NCBI RefSeq assembly: GCF_000740895.1
Contig: NC_025260.1
Location: 372,001-436,000 of the forward strand
DNA length: 64,000 bases
From: Theileria orientalis strain Shintoku
Lineage: Eukaryota > Apicomplexa > Aconoidasida > Piroplasmida > Theileriidae
Reading direction: 5' to 3'
Both the position numbers and the translations under genes were made by a program. The notes beneath the pieces were generated by a model, which saw nothing but the letters and a program-made list of their open reading frames with translations, searched no databases and was not told where the DNA came from. The stretch's first letter is position 1, and every line of letters begins with the position of its first letter. Below, piece after piece: positions 1 through 10,700 of this stretch.

Positions 1-1
1 G

Positions 2-940
2 TTCTACCACGACGGAAAAAAGGTATTCGCAATGGTGTTTGCGAAAAACGGAGAAAAGTGGAAAAACACAGGCAAGTACCAGATAAAGAACCCAGAGGAG
101 GTAACGGGAGAGCCTTTGTCAAAACTGAGGAGTACATTCCGCAAGGAGGCCTCAGATGACTCAAGTGAGACATCGCTGGACTCAAACGGGGACGAGGAGG
201 AAAACGCAGTGGATCTGGACCTCGGCGGCTACGTCGAGGACATAGCGAAGGTCAAGGAGTACTACTCGACGGAGGTCTTCACGACAGAGTACAGGCCGTT
301 CGGAGACAAGGCGGTGAAGTCAGTCACGGACAAGTACCAGACCATCTGGAAGTTTGAGCCAGGAAGCAAGCCGCTGAGGCAGATGTTCCGCTACAGCAAG
401 AAGGGCTACGTGCCGCTCTTGCACATCTGCACGGGAATGGAGCCTTTCGACTCGGGAGATAAGTACTACGAGCGGGTGAAGGACGAGTGGATGCCAGTGA
501 ACATGGATCAGTTTTTAAAGAGGCTGACATACGCAATGACGGGGGAAATTGACCCACAGTTCGACCAGGGGCCGGAGGTGTATGAGGAGCAGCCGCCGTT
601 TGGAGCGTTCGCGACGGGCAACAACCTGGCGCACAAGTCGACCTGGTCGGAGTACCCCTACAGCATGCCATACGTTCCCACGAGCACTAAGTCAGTGGAT
701 TCAGAGCACGGTAGACAGAGATCGGGAGCTGACAGCCTGAAGAAGAGTGTGCAGGAAGTGCCCGTAGCAGGCAGCCAGGAATCGCAGCCAGAGAGTGGAT
801 CCTACGAAGGACCGCTGTCCCAGAGTTCTCTGAAGGAGGCTGAGGGCGACAGCTCACTCGGTCTGAAAAGCGATAGCTCACTGAACAGGACTTCAGGAAG
901 CTATCCGGAAGAAAACGAGTATACCTCAGATTTCATCTAG
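2..940 (+). CDS. FAINT-domain (DUF529) protein, 5' part outside the window
   Basis: The frame is open from the second base, so only the C-terminal 312 residues are visible and the signal peptide, if any, lies outside. The stretch around residues 82-180 (VKEYYSTEVF, later YQTIWKFEPG and YVPLLHICTG) has the pattern of a FAINT domain: alternating beta strands with a conserved Trp-Lys-x-(x) core. The first 50 residues look like the end of a preceding FAINT repeat. The tail is Ser/Glu/Gly rich. FAINT proteins are a large, mostly secreted Theileria family of unknown biochemical role. The stop used here is TAG at 938-940, but a good donor 20 bases earlier could splice to a further exon, listed separately. 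Identity of the family is fairly sure; the specific member is unknown. Confidence 0.75.
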   Translation, partial: FYHDGKKVFAMVFAKNGEKWKNTGKYQIKNPEEVTGEPLSKLRSTFRKEASDDSSETSLDSNGDEEENAVDLDLGGYVEDIAKVKEYYSTEVFTTEYRPFGDKAVKSVTDKYQTIWKFEPGSKPLRQMFRYSKKGYVPLLHICTGMEPFDSGDKYYERVKDEWMPVNMDQFLKRLTYAMTGEIDPQFDQGPEVYEEQPPFGAFATGNNLAHKSTWSEYPYSMPYVPTSTKSVDSEHGRQRSGADSLKKSVQEVPVAGSQESQPESGSYEGPLSQSSLKEAEGDSSLGLKSDSSLNRTSGSYPEENEYTSDFI

Positions 941-1088
941 TACTAATTATTTAGTACGTAGATCAATGCTAGTACCATTGATGCCGATACCTATGAAGAT
1001 AATTAGATAGCATTAGTGACAAGTGTAAAGTAATGGGAACGGGCGTCGAAAGTAGTTGATTGAGCAGAATTAATTAACCTTTGCGTAG

Positions 1089-1224
1089 GAGGAGGATGCT
1101 CGACGTTGGACTTGACGACGACATCATTGACCTGACCAAGGGCTACGAGATGGTCTCTCTCCCGAGTGGGCCGATGAGCCTATCGAGTAACCCAGATCTC
1201 AAGAGTAACAGCGCACTCATCTGA
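1089..1224 (+). CDS. Possible alternative 3' exon of the FAINT gene
   Basis: A donor (GTATAC) at 919 and an acceptor at 1087-1088, preceded by a pyrimidine-containing stretch, would join residue 305 or so of the FAINT protein in frame to 44 codons ending with TGA at 1222-1224. The added peptide is acidic and then Ser/Pro rich (it contains DDDIIDLTKGYEM). The block stands out because its GC content and codon choice resemble the upstream gene and not the AT-rich spacer around it. It could also be a remnant of a neighbouring family member. No transcript evidence is available. Confidence 0.3.
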
Positions 1225-1597
1225 ACATTAATAAAGGGTGGGCAGATTGACAATTACCTTGGTTGACAAGTACCTTGATTGACTGTTAGTTTGAGTTAAC
1301 AGTCGACAATTGAATACAGAGATACGTGCGAGTGGACTGTATGTGCTTGTATATGTGTGTATGTTTAAGTGTATGTTTTAAGAGACCTAAGTACCTTGTA
1401 GGTGCTTAAATAATGTAACTATCGGAATAATATAATACGTGTTAACATACGCCAACACATACACAGACTTTGTAAGTATAGTAATATACAGAACATACAC
1501 ACATAGTAACTACACAAACATAGATATACATATAACCATCAAGCAATGGCGGCATACATTTTATTGGAGTTTACAGGTGTGCTGTGACCTTTATAGG
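1225..1597. other. Intergenic, convergent
   Basis: AT-rich spacer between the FAINT gene and the 3' end of the uS11m gene. It contains a twice-repeated TTGACAAGTACCTTG-like phrase near 1263-1280 and runs of TATGTGTG type, but no coding region, RNA gene or other feature that I can support. Confidence 0.5.
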
Positions 1598-2329
1598 TCA
1601 CACTCTGCGCCTCTTCCTCGGACGCACTGAATTTATCCCTGTTTTTGGGAGGCGGGGCTCGTGGATGAGCTGACCCACCTGAAGCCCAACTGACTGCAGA
1701 GCCTGGAGCACAGTTTCCACCCTCATCAGTCTTCTGAACTTGACGTCCACGGCAAAGACGCCCAGCCTCTTGCACTTCCTCGCTATGTTTTCGCCTATCC
1801 TGTAAGCGCACTTTTCAGTCTGCTGCAACTTCTTTTTATAGCCCACGTTGCCAGCAAATGAGCCGAATATGGTTTTATAGTTTTTACTGCGATTCACCAG
1901 CTGTGCGTGCACGTTGTTCTTTGAGGTTGTGAGCACCAACATAAACTTGTCGGTAGGCTCAATTATGTACCCGTTCTTATCCAAATCCACATTGTGGAAC
2001 TCAGGAAGGCCCGCGTTGCGCTTATATCTCTGGTAGTGGCCCTGGAAATTCTTCAGTTCCTTTTTCGTTAACATTTTACTGGGTGTATTGGGGGCACTAG
2101 TGGTATTAGTGGAGGCACCAGTGGCATATTTCCTATCAATACGTGCGTTGTAAGTGTAATTAGAGGCGTTACGGGTGTTTGAACTGATATTTGTGATCAG
2201 AAAGTGCCTATTTGTATAGTTGACCCAATTTTTAAGGTATAACTCAGGGAAATTAGTGTATCTACTTCCATACACACCAGAATTGATATTGTATATATGC
2301 TTCAGGCTTCTAAGTGTAGGAAACATCAT
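1598..2329 (-). CDS. Mitochondrial small-subunit ribosomal protein uS11m
   Basis: Single-exon gene of 243 residues. The C-terminal 110 residues carry the S11 core: GSFAGNVGYKKKLQQT, then AYRIGENIARKCKRLGV, the VLQALQSVGLQV segment and the closing PRKRRRV tail that is typical for S11. The N-terminal ~95 residues are rich in Asn, Ser, Tyr and Arg with almost no acids, as expected for a mitochondrial presequence plus linker. S11 sits in the platform of the small subunit and binds rRNA and mRNA near the exit site. Apicoplast genomes of this group carry their own rps11, which favours the mitochondrion as destination; that is inference. The start is the first of two adjacent ATGs. Confidence 0.85.
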   Translation of the reverse strand: MMFPTLRSLKHIYNINSGVYGSRYTNFPELYLKNWVNYTNRHFLITNISSNTRNASNYTYNARIDRKYATGASTNTTSAPNTPSKMLTKKELKNFQGHYQRYKRNAGLPEFHNVDLDKNGYIIEPTDKFMLVLTTSKNNVHAQLVNRSKNYKTIFGSFAGNVGYKKKLQQTEKCAYRIGENIARKCKRLGVFAVDVKFRRLMRVETVLQALQSVGLQVGQLIHEPRLPKTGINSVRPRKRRRV

Positions 2330-2746
2330 ATTTCAACTATAATTTAGTGTTTTTTTTATGCCCATGGGGTGTGCAAATTATTATTTAATTTATATTATTA
2401 TAACTACTAATAGCTTCTAAAAATCACACTTTAATTACTAAATATTAATTATATTACTTATATACCACTAGATTGCACATAAAATTGATTTTTACCTTGG
2501 AAGGTTACTTTCTGTGTGTGTAATTATATCAACATACTCTTTAATTTTCTAAACAAATTTTATATTTTTATAACTTTTTTTGTACCCATTAATACTTCAT
2601 AGCTTATTATTATAGATAACTTACATGATAATAGTATATTTTTCTCAACATCCTACTAGACTAATCACCACTATAAGGGAATTTGGGCATCCCACGGTGT
2701 ATTTTACGCAAAATATATTAATTTGTTTACCAGATTAGTTTATGTG
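2330..2746. other. Intergenic, tandem minus-strand genes
   Basis: Very AT-rich spacer upstream of uS11m and downstream of the UTP12-domain gene. Nothing codon-like and no structured RNA could be recognised; it should hold the uS11m promoter and the upstream gene's terminator. Confidence 0.5.
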
Positions 2747-3505
2747 CTAGTCCACTGTAAATGTGACCAGCGCTTCTCTGTTCCCTGGTCCCGAGTCGCC
2801 TACACGCCCACCTCTTTCGTCTACCTTGGCGGCCTCTGCGGAGTTGGCCCTGTTGCTCATGCTCACCATGTACACCAAACCGTCCACCTTCCCCTTCAGC
2901 TTCAAGAGCGACTTGTTTACTGCCAGTCTCCCGACTATGTACTTGTTCAGTCTGATCAGGAGCTTCTTCGCTCTGCTGTTTCGCGTGAAGAGTGAGTTGT
3001 GGACTCGCAATATGGTGTTAATCCAGCCTTCTCTCGAGTACAGTTGGTTTGGCGACTTGATTAAACCGCTCAGTATGAACTCCAGCAGTGCCAGCACTAG
3101 TGGCGGCGTTAAATCTGACACTGTGTCCTGAATCGAGGCTGTATCTTTGGTGGACAGCAGCTTGTGCAGCAGCTTCGAGTCTGAGGTCAGCAGCGCCTGC
3201 GTGAGCGCCACTGAGAACGTTTTATCGTATCTCTTCGGCGTGCTAGAGCCTATCCTTTCCCCCCTCTGCGATGGACTCGTCGGCGTTCTGTCCCCCTTTT
3301 GGGTCGCGGATGTGGGTGATTTAGGCGAGTAGTTTTCTGCTGAAGGTGGGTCCGAGTCTCTCTTATAGGTTATATCACTTCTACTTCCTAAACCTTGTAA
3401 ATTGACAGTCGACTTTCCCGTCTTCTCAGACCCTTTAACTCGGGTCGCTTGCGATTCAATGGTCATCTCCTCCTCCATTGTCTCTAAGTTAAACTTGTTT
3501 GCCAT
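2747..3505 (-). CDS. UTP12-domain protein (WDR43/UTP5-like, without visible WD40 part)
   Basis: 252 residues from the ATG at 3503-3505. Residues ~100-220 have the helical UTP12 (Dip2/Utp12) pattern: LTQALLTSDSKLLHKLL, LTPPLVLALLEFILSGLI, then LLIRLNKYIVGRLAVNKSLLKLKGKVDGLV, closest in style to the C-terminus of WDR43/UTP5. That domain holds t-UTP/UTP-B subunits together in the SSU processome, the nucleolar machine that makes 18S rRNA. The first 95 residues are polar, Ser/Thr/Pro rich and probably disordered. The family normally has an N-terminal WD40 propeller, and I found no exons for one upstream, so the protein may be reduced to the assembly module. The name UTP5 is therefore tentative; the domain call is firmer. 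Confidence 0.65.
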   Translation of the reverse strand: MANKFNLETMEEEMTIESQATRVKGSEKTGKSTVNLQGLGSRSDITYKRDSDPPSAENYSPKSPTSATQKGDRTPTSPSQRGERIGSSTPKRYDKTFSVALTQALLTSDSKLLHKLLSTKDTASIQDTVSDLTPPLVLALLEFILSGLIKSPNQLYSREGWINTILRVHNSLFTRNSRAKKLLIRLNKYIVGRLAVNKSLLKLKGKVDGLVYMVSMSNRANSAEAAKVDERGGRVGDSGPGNREALVTFTVD

Positions 3506-3788
3506 CCCTTCTATTTGTGCTATCAATAGTGCCTATATTTCGGACAATCTCCTAATAAGTTCGACTGTGTGTGCTTTTAAACTTTGATGTAGCTACAAAT
3601 GTATGATCTCCTCTCCAGGTCGGATGGCGCGGGTACTGTTTTCCAAATATATAGGGTGTTAAGTGCTTCGGTATCCCTCTCGAGCGAGGTGTAGGGTTTG
3701 ATAATGCTTGTTTATGTCTAGGGTTTGCGTTACAATCAACTCCTATGAATTATCAGTTAGTTTTTAGATATTTTGGGCCTTGTTAACA
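3506..3788. other. Intergenic, 5' side of the UTP12-domain gene
   Basis: Divergent spacer. It contains two GTAGGGTTT / TAGGGTTTG phrases about 30 bases apart, resembling the piroplasm telomere unit, but they are isolated and not a telomere array. No coding exon for a WD40 domain was found on the minus strand here. Confidence 0.4.
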
Positions 3789-4045
3789 TGGAAACGTCAA
3801 TTACAAACTATCTAGTTCAAAATTTGAACGATATTACATTAAAATTAACTAAAATCAATCACCTATCGATAAAATACTTAATTTTTACTAGAAGGTTACC
3901 TAGAATTGGAATATGCCACTTTCTTATGACGTATCTGCAAGAACTACAAAGTAAAGTTAATGAGCCTCTATGCCACATTAAAAGTTCTAATCAATCTATA
4001 GTTGTGTGTTTAAATAAATTGCAAGCTAAAATAATCTTATTTTAG
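3789..4045 (+). CDS. Small hypothetical protein
   Basis: An 85-codon frame starting with METSITNYLVQNLNDI and ending in TAG. It lies in an AT-rich spacer where an open frame of this length is unlikely by chance. The predicted peptide is mostly helical with hydrophobic heptad-like spacing and has two Cys; there is no signal peptide or clear membrane span. I do not recognise the family. It could be a small coiled-coil subunit of a complex or one exon of a longer gene; no splice partner was obvious. Confidence 0.35.
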
Positions 4046-4458
4046 CTTAGATTAGCACACTCACTGGGTACCTTAAATCAACAACTGGTATTTAAAGGAA
4101 ATGGACCAGTTATTCAATTAATTTACTATTGAACAATAAATTAATTTTTTAAATTATGAAAAAATTTATATTCGTAATTTAACAGGTTCTTTAATGTGTA
4201 TATCCTTTGAACTTCACTTTACCATAGGGCCCAATATCAAGAATAAAAAAGTCCTTTTTTCGTTGCCTTTTTAATAAACATTTCAATTTTATTTATTTAT
4301 ATTTGTAACAACTATCGGATATATTTTACCCCGGTAACACCCATTTTTTCACATTGCTAATTTTAAATTTTGATATTCGTGTACATTTATCTTATAAATC
4401 TCTTTAGATTAAAGTTTTTTTCATAAAAGTTATACCATCATTTTTCAAATAATAAAAA
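4046..4458. other. Intergenic, upstream of GID8
   Basis: AT-rich spacer with homopolymer runs, presumably the GID8 promoter and 5' leader. Nothing else seen. Confidence 0.4.
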
Positions 4459-6085
4459 ATGACTGATGATTCTTTACTTTTATTTCATTCTACTACACCT
4501 TCTAAAACTCAAAATGTTATGAAGAACTTAGACTTGTAAGTTTATCTTTACTTTTGATTTTTCCTTTTATGTCTAACAATAATGTTTAGACCAATGTGGC
4601 TTAGTCTCATTAGGAATATTGACGTTTCTGAGTCTGACCTACAGGGTGTAATTGCAAATTACTTGTTTATCAACATGTACGAGGATACTTACAAGTTTTT
4701 CATTGAAGAAACTCAATATGAAGGTGCTACTTAACACATATATTCACACTAAGTTACTTAAAAACACCATCAAATAGTTAAGTGTTAACTACAACTTCGT
4801 TACATTGACAAACCGACTCAAATATGTTTTTATATATCTCAGTTAACATATCTGTTATTTGGCTTTTAGTTAGTGCAAATAGATTTAAACATAAAGTGTA
4901 TGACAAAGATAAATGATGATTTTGTGCAAACACTTCCTATTACAATGAGGAGAACTTGTCATCCTTGACCTGAATCAAACTACTTTGTTAATTATACAAT
5001 TTATTATAAAGATATTTACCGCTGTAACTAATATTAGCTTTATTTGGCACATACACACACCCTGTAGATTACACATCCCTATTGTTAATACTCTAATGTG
5101 TAGGCAGTAAATTTAAGCCATCTATATCGCAAAGAAAGTATATTAAAAATTCAATATTAGAGGGGCGGATTATGGATGCAATAGATCGCATAAATCAAAT
5201 TGATTCAAACGTACTTTTCCTAGTCAATGACCTTTATTTATTACATAGACATTGCTATTGCTAGTGTGTATATAGTCAGGGGTTAACACTGTACCACCAC
5301 ATGCCTGTTAGCTACTGTCGTTTTCTCTCTTGAACATATTTAAGACTAATTATTTCTGCAGATTTTAAAGGAGAACAACAATCTCCTGTTTGTACTAATG
5401 CTTTATAGGCTAGTTGATATCATAACTTCGGTATGTTGTACTTATTATAGTTACTACCTACTACATTAACGTTATTAATACCGTTTCTGTCCATTTAATG
5501 CTTAATTTTAGGGTGACTTGTCAGCTGCAGTTAAGTTTGCTAAGGAGAATGTATCAACTTGTATTAAGAAAGATGTGAGTGCCCATTCATATTTCTAACT
5601 ATCATACTACTACCAACTTCATTTATCCTTATTACTAACTAACATTTATCCTCATTACTAACTAACATTTATCCTCATTACTGACTAACATTTATTTTCA
5701 TTATTAACTAACGTGTAGCCTAATCTGCTGAGTAAATTGGAAGAAGCCATGTCTTTGTTGGCCTTCCAGGATCTTAAGGTTCGCAATACTTACCACATTT
5801 ACCATGCCTACCACACTTAGCCTACTTACTACTTTATCACTTTAACCATCTTATCCATTTATTGTTTAGTCTCCTGAGGCTTTGGAAATTATTAAAAGGA
5901 TCCAAAAACCTGATGAAATATCCGTTTTGGTTGACAACTCTTTGATTGCATACTATAACTTGGACCCAAGTACGCTTCTAACTCACCTATACACATTTGT
6001 AGAGCCTATTCTTGAAAACATTGTCAAGGAGACTTTATGGGTTGAGTCCCAGTTGGAATCCAAGGTATTATCCATACCTTATTAA
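4459..6085 (+). CDS. GID8: GID8/TWA1-type LisH-CTLH protein of the GID/CTLH ubiquitin ligase
   Basis: Seven exons (4459-4535, 4590-4723, 5104-5210, 5362-5430, 5512-5574, 5719-5778, 5870-6085) give 241 residues. The order is that of GID8/TWA1: a LisH helix pair (LQGVIANYLFINMYEDTYKF), the CTLH start (SILEGRIMDAIDRINQI), the CRA segment (LFVLMLYRLVDII, GDLSAAVKFAKENV, LEEAMSLLAFQ) and the C-terminal part with YYNLDPSTLLTHL. GID8 is the scaffold between the RanBPM-like and RMND5/MAEA-like subunits of the E3 ligase that removes metabolic enzymes in yeast. Length matches the family (228 in human). The end of exon 3 was placed at GTACTT because exon 4 must start in phase 0; the last exon could be spliced further at its very end. 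Confidence 0.85.
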
Positions 6086-6342
6086 TAACACTTCTTTAGC
6101 CGAATTCCTATAGTTTGAAGCTACATGATGTCAGTAGATGCGGCTTCAAGTTAACTCCCAATACTTAAGTTTTCACTTGGGACCAGTTGCTTCACTGACG
6201 TCTTGTTGACTCTCACCGATACCACTAATGCTGTATACTATATGCTACGTAGTACTTATGTAACCTTGCCATACTAAATTACACTGTTACATTGCGATTC
6301 GTGATATTGCTGAGGCGCGAAGCACTCCTTTGTGAGCAGCTG

Positions 6343-7146
6343 CTACTTTAACCTTTCCGTCGGATACTCGTGCATCCGCGCCTGGCTGTTCCGCACCTTT
6401 CTCACCTGCCTCCTCTTGTGCTTGGCCACTGTGAGGTTGCGCCTATCCTCCAGCTTAGCCCTGAGCGCATCTAGGTCCTTTTTACTGTTAAACATGTGCG
6501 ACAACTCAAACAGGTGCTCATGCTGGTCACCAGGGGCACCTTTGGCAGTGTTGCCGCCACTTCTGGTACGGCTGGAAGTAGCAGATCCACCAGTGCTGGT
6601 GCCAGTAGCACCAGCACTGGTGGCGTGTTCAGATTCCGAGTCGCTCGACTCGTAGAGTATGTGCTCCCTTTTCGCGGCCCTTCCACCGTTCGCACCCCCC
6701 GAGACCGTGACCGCCACTGGCGACTTCTTCTTGCTCACCAGTCCCACGTTACTCGTTATCATTCTCTCCAGCCTCTTGTTCACCACGTTCTGCTTGTGGT
6801 TTACCACGAACATGTTCGTGTCTATTTTATTCAGCTCGCTCCTCACCTTTCCCTTTTCCGTGAGTTTCCTCTTCCTTGCAGACTCTTCCGACTCCAGTAT
6901 CACTTGGCCTTCCGATCCTATTTTCCCGTGGATCATTTTAAAGTTGAACTCATCTTCGTTTCTGAACCTCGTTTTCGCCGAGAGCTCCTTTATCAGCTTC
7001 TCTCTCACGTGGTATCTTTCCGACCTCTTCTTGTAGTCTGCTTTCTTCTCTAAATACTGGCCCACTTTCCTTTTACGGTGTTCCGGCTGCGACCTTTCCA
7101 GGTGCACTCTGCGATGTACCACGTGCTTTAGTCCGTCGTTTGCCAT
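6343..7146 (-). CDS. UTP11: U3 snoRNA-associated protein UTP11
   Basis: Single exon, 267 residues. The N-terminus has the family signature: a basic RRVHLERSQPEHRKRKVGQYLEKK stretch followed by DYKKRSERYHVREKLIKEL, and FNFKMIHGKI. UTP11 is an intrinsically extended protein of the SSU processome that threads through the pre-18S particle in the nucleolus. The middle third (residues ~140-210) is a Gly/Ser/Thr/Ala rich insert, and the end is again basic. It lies convergent to GID8 and 125 bp downstream of the tRNA endonuclease gene. Confidence 0.9.
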   Translation of the reverse strand: MANDGLKHVVHRRVHLERSQPEHRKRKVGQYLEKKADYKKRSERYHVREKLIKELSAKTRFRNEDEFNFKMIHGKIGSEGQVILESEESARKRKLTEKGKVRSELNKIDTNMFVVNHKQNVVNKRLERMITSNVGLVSKKKSPVAVTVSGGANGGRAAKREHILYESSDSESEHATSAGATGTSTGGSATSSRTRSGGNTAKGAPGDQHEHLFELSHMFNSKKDLDALRAKLEDRRNLTVAKHKRRQVRKVRNSQARMHEYPTERLK

Positions 7147-7271
7147 CTTCGCAACTCAGTCAATCACTAGCGTTACTTATCTTTTATTTATAACCGCTCG
7201 TTAGCTAGGTGCTCAGTTTACCCAGTTGTATCAGCCTTATTTTATTCTAAAGACCGTCAATTTACTTTTAT

Positions 7272-7690
7272 TCATACCTCTTTATATATTTGAGCTAACA
7301 GTGGAATCTTTGCGGTTTGACTTGCGACTCGGTAGTACGATATTATATCTCTGAAGCAATCAGCGTTAAATTTGATATAACTATCACTATCACCATAAAT
7401 TCGTAATTATTGCTCTCTTCTACCCGTATTTAGATATTTATTCCTCACCTCCAGGTTACTTTCGGTTCTATTAGGAACAAAAGGTACCTATGGTTGTGTG
7501 TTAGCTGTTTCTACACCTACTTCGAATGTGTCAGCTCTGGGCCTGCTGGCGCGTATATTACTAGATCTCCTCCGAACTTAGTGCCGTCAGCTGCTATATA
7601 TCCTGCCTTGCTGAAATACTTGACTATGCTTTCGACCGGGTCTCCCTCTAGCTCTATTAGCTGCTGGAAATCTACGGATTCTACGGACAT
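7272..7690 (-). CDS. Minimal tRNA-splicing endonuclease catalytic subunit (SEN2/SEN34 type)
   Basis: Three exons (7690-7521, 7487-7449, 7386-7272) give only 107 residues. The protein matches the tRNA-intron endonuclease catalytic fold: KAGYIAADGTKFGGDLVIY, then THSKYLFLIEPKVTW, then YYRVASQTAKIPLL. The three catalytic positions of the family are present: Tyr in VIYAPAG, His in THSK and Lys in QTAK. This argues for a catalytic subunit (SEN34 or SEN2) rather than SEN15. Known eukaryotic catalytic subunits carry an N-terminal domain of 100-200 residues that is absent here. Exon 3 has two possible acceptors three codons apart, both in frame. The gene sits 58 bp downstream of the MSH6 stop on the same strand. 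Confidence 0.75.
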
Positions 7691-7748
7691 TAAATTTTAT
7701 TTTTCCTATCTATTCAGTATACCTACTATATATTACACTTTTCTCGCA

Positions 7749-10700
7749 TCATATTGAATACTTAATGTATAAATCATGTAGAAGATCCATGTTCCCACTT
7801 TGGTGGGCCCTCACTATTTCATCTCCTATTTTCTCGTACTTTTCTTCCTCCACTCTTCTCGAAGCTTCGTTTTCATCCTCTAAATCATCCATGTTACCGT
7901 CACTTCTATTATTTTCTGCTGTGTTACCATCTTTGCTATTATTACTTCCAATTAACCTCAGTCTTGCGCTTCGTGCTGTTCTCAGCACGTGGTCCGGTAT
8001 TTTTGCCAGTTTCGCCACGTGTAGTCCGTGTGAGTCCGGGCACACTCCTGGCACCAGTTTATACAGGAACTCCACGTTCTGTTCCTGCTCGTCCACCCTT
8101 GCTGCCATGTGATACATTGTCACGTTTTTGAATTCCTTCGCCGATCTGCACACATCTTGAAAATGTGTCGTGAATACGCATCTGCATCCTATTTTTGATA
8201 TTTTTTCCAGCGTTGCCGCCGCTATTGCTGTTCCGTCGAACGTCGACGTTCCTCTTCCCAGTTCATCGATCAGTGCCAGTGAACTACTCGTCGCCTAACA
8301 AACATTAGTACTTATCGATATAATAAGTAAATATAACAGCTTTAAACTATTCAATTACTGGCCCTTTAACAAGTTAATTATCGCCAATATCTGCTACTTT
8401 TCCTACCTTCGATAGTATGTTCGATATATCCTGCAACTCCACCAGGAAGGTACTCTTCCCCTCCACCAGGTTATCAGATGCTCCTAGCCTCGTGAAAACA
8501 GAATCCACGACGCTGAACTCGCAGCTTGAGGCTACGAAATCATTATCCGCTGTACACACTGGCTACCACCTACTACTACTGCATGGCTAACTACCACCAA
8601 CTACTATTGTATAGGCTAACAACTAACTGCTAGCTATTAACAACTGCTAACTAATTAACCCTGCTCACCGCTCACGAACGATCCCATCTGGCCCATGATC
8701 ACCGTCAGTGCTATTTGCCTTAGCAGCGTCGACTTGCCTCCCATGTTCGGCCCCGTTATTACTATGATCGGGGTCGCGCACTCCTCGAAGTCCCCTATGC
8801 ACACGTCGTTGGGCACGAACCCCGTCGAGGTGCTGTTCGCCGCGAACAGCGGGTACACTGAGTCCTTCAGCTTCAGCACGTTCTTATCCTTGGAGTGCAC
8901 TCGCGGCCGCACCATTTGGAATGGCGAGTTCCTCGCCACTGTCGCCAGCGACGACAGGCAGTCCAGCGCCGCGGCAGTTTCTATCAGCTTGCAGAACTTG
9001 TAGCTGTTTTTGTGGAACTCGCTCACGATGTGCTGGTAGAACTCCTCCTCGCTCTCCTTCAGCTTAAACTCCGCCTCCTCCAACTCGTCGATCAGCTCCA
9101 GTATTCTTTCGTTCCTCGCTCTTATGAATCCGCTTTTCGTCGACGTTATTTCCATTGTGTTTCCGGTGCTTCTGTTGTATCTGTGGAACTCCGTTTCCGT
9201 CATTTCCACTTCGTATCTGAACTTGCAGTTTACGAAGGTCGCTGACGGCGCCGAGTGCTGTATCTGCGCCAGCACCTCGTTCAACTTACTCACCACCTTA
9301 TCTATTTCCTTCTGCACTGCCAGCGACCTCGGCCAGCTCCTGCTTCTGCACTTCCTGTCCTCCGTGAACGTCAGCATGCTCTTGTAGTTGAAGATGTCCT
9401 GGGAGCAACTTGTGTAGTTCTCTCTCATCGTCGCCAGCAACTTCGACTTCGGACATCCTGAGCCTTCCGCTCCTGCCTGACTCCTAGCCAGTCCCGGCGC
9501 GTTAAACATCTTCACCGCCTCGTTCAAGAAGTAGAGGACCACGTCCTCCAGCTTCTTAAACCTGTCCAGCATTGTGTACAGCTCATACAGCTTACTGAAC
9601 ACTCCTTCGTCGAAGTACACTGCCTTCTTGTGCAAGTTCGATGCTGCGTTGAGCACCTTCCCCAGCGACCTTTCCAGGTCTGGGAACTTGTCCAGGTCCT
9701 GCTTTATTGTCGTCACCAGCGCGTAATTATCAAACAGAAAGGCCACGCACTCGCTTCTCCTCTCTATTGCCTCCGCGTTCGTCAGTGGGTTCAGCAGCCA
9801 TGTTCTCAGCATCCTCTCTCCGAACGACGTCGCCGTGTTGTTCATGTAGTCGAAGAGCGAGTTTTTCGTGGTTCCCTCCTGCGTGTAGAACAGCTCCAGG
9901 TGCGTCAGTGCCGAGTAATCCATGTTCATCACCTCCATCTCCGACACTTGAAGCGGCTCCACGTAGCAGTACTCCGCCAGCTTATCCATCAGTATCACCT
10001 TCAGGTACGACTCCGCCAACTTCAGCGCTTCTTTACACTCCCTTCCTTCCACTGGATACTCCAGTAACACCTTTTCGTACAGCGACTTGTGCTGCGATTC
10101 TCCGTTGTTACTGCTGCTGCCACCGTTGCCGTTGTAATCCAGCAACCTGCTGTAGACTTCCTTTTCACTCTCTTCTCGCTGGTCCTTCTGCGCGTAGTGT
10201 GACGTCACTTCTGGCGCGTACGGCAGCACCTTTATCATCTTCGCCAGCTCCTGGTTCTTCACCAACTCCCTGTCCAGGACCACTTCTGCTGGGCACAGGT
10301 GCATCAGGATTGTTCTCAGCTGAGAAAACTGCTCGTTCCACTGTCCGAACTGCTGCTGTTTTCCTTGGTGGTTATTCTGGGCCATCCCCTGGTTCAGGCC
10401 ACTCACTTGCGTCTGACGGCTTCCTCTTGCTTGATTGCTACTCTGGTTCTGCTCCTTCAGGCTTCCGAACCTCATTTTACTCATCGACACGTCTATTGCT
10501 ATCACTGCCATTCTATTTTCTCCCTCCTTTGACACGAGCACCAGCGGTCTACTTTGTCTATCCAGCATTTCTGGCCTCGTCACTGTTCCTGCCGTTATTA
10601 TTTCACACACGTCTCTCTTCACTGCCTTGTTGTAACTTCCCGACTCCTTGTTTCTCTTTTCCAGCTGCTGCGGCGTCTCCGTCTGCTCCACCACCACTAC

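Noticed and set aside
3650..3740. TAGGGTTT phrases suggesting a telomere-related repeat
   Set aside because: Only two isolated copies, no array, and the region is flanked by ordinary housekeeping genes.
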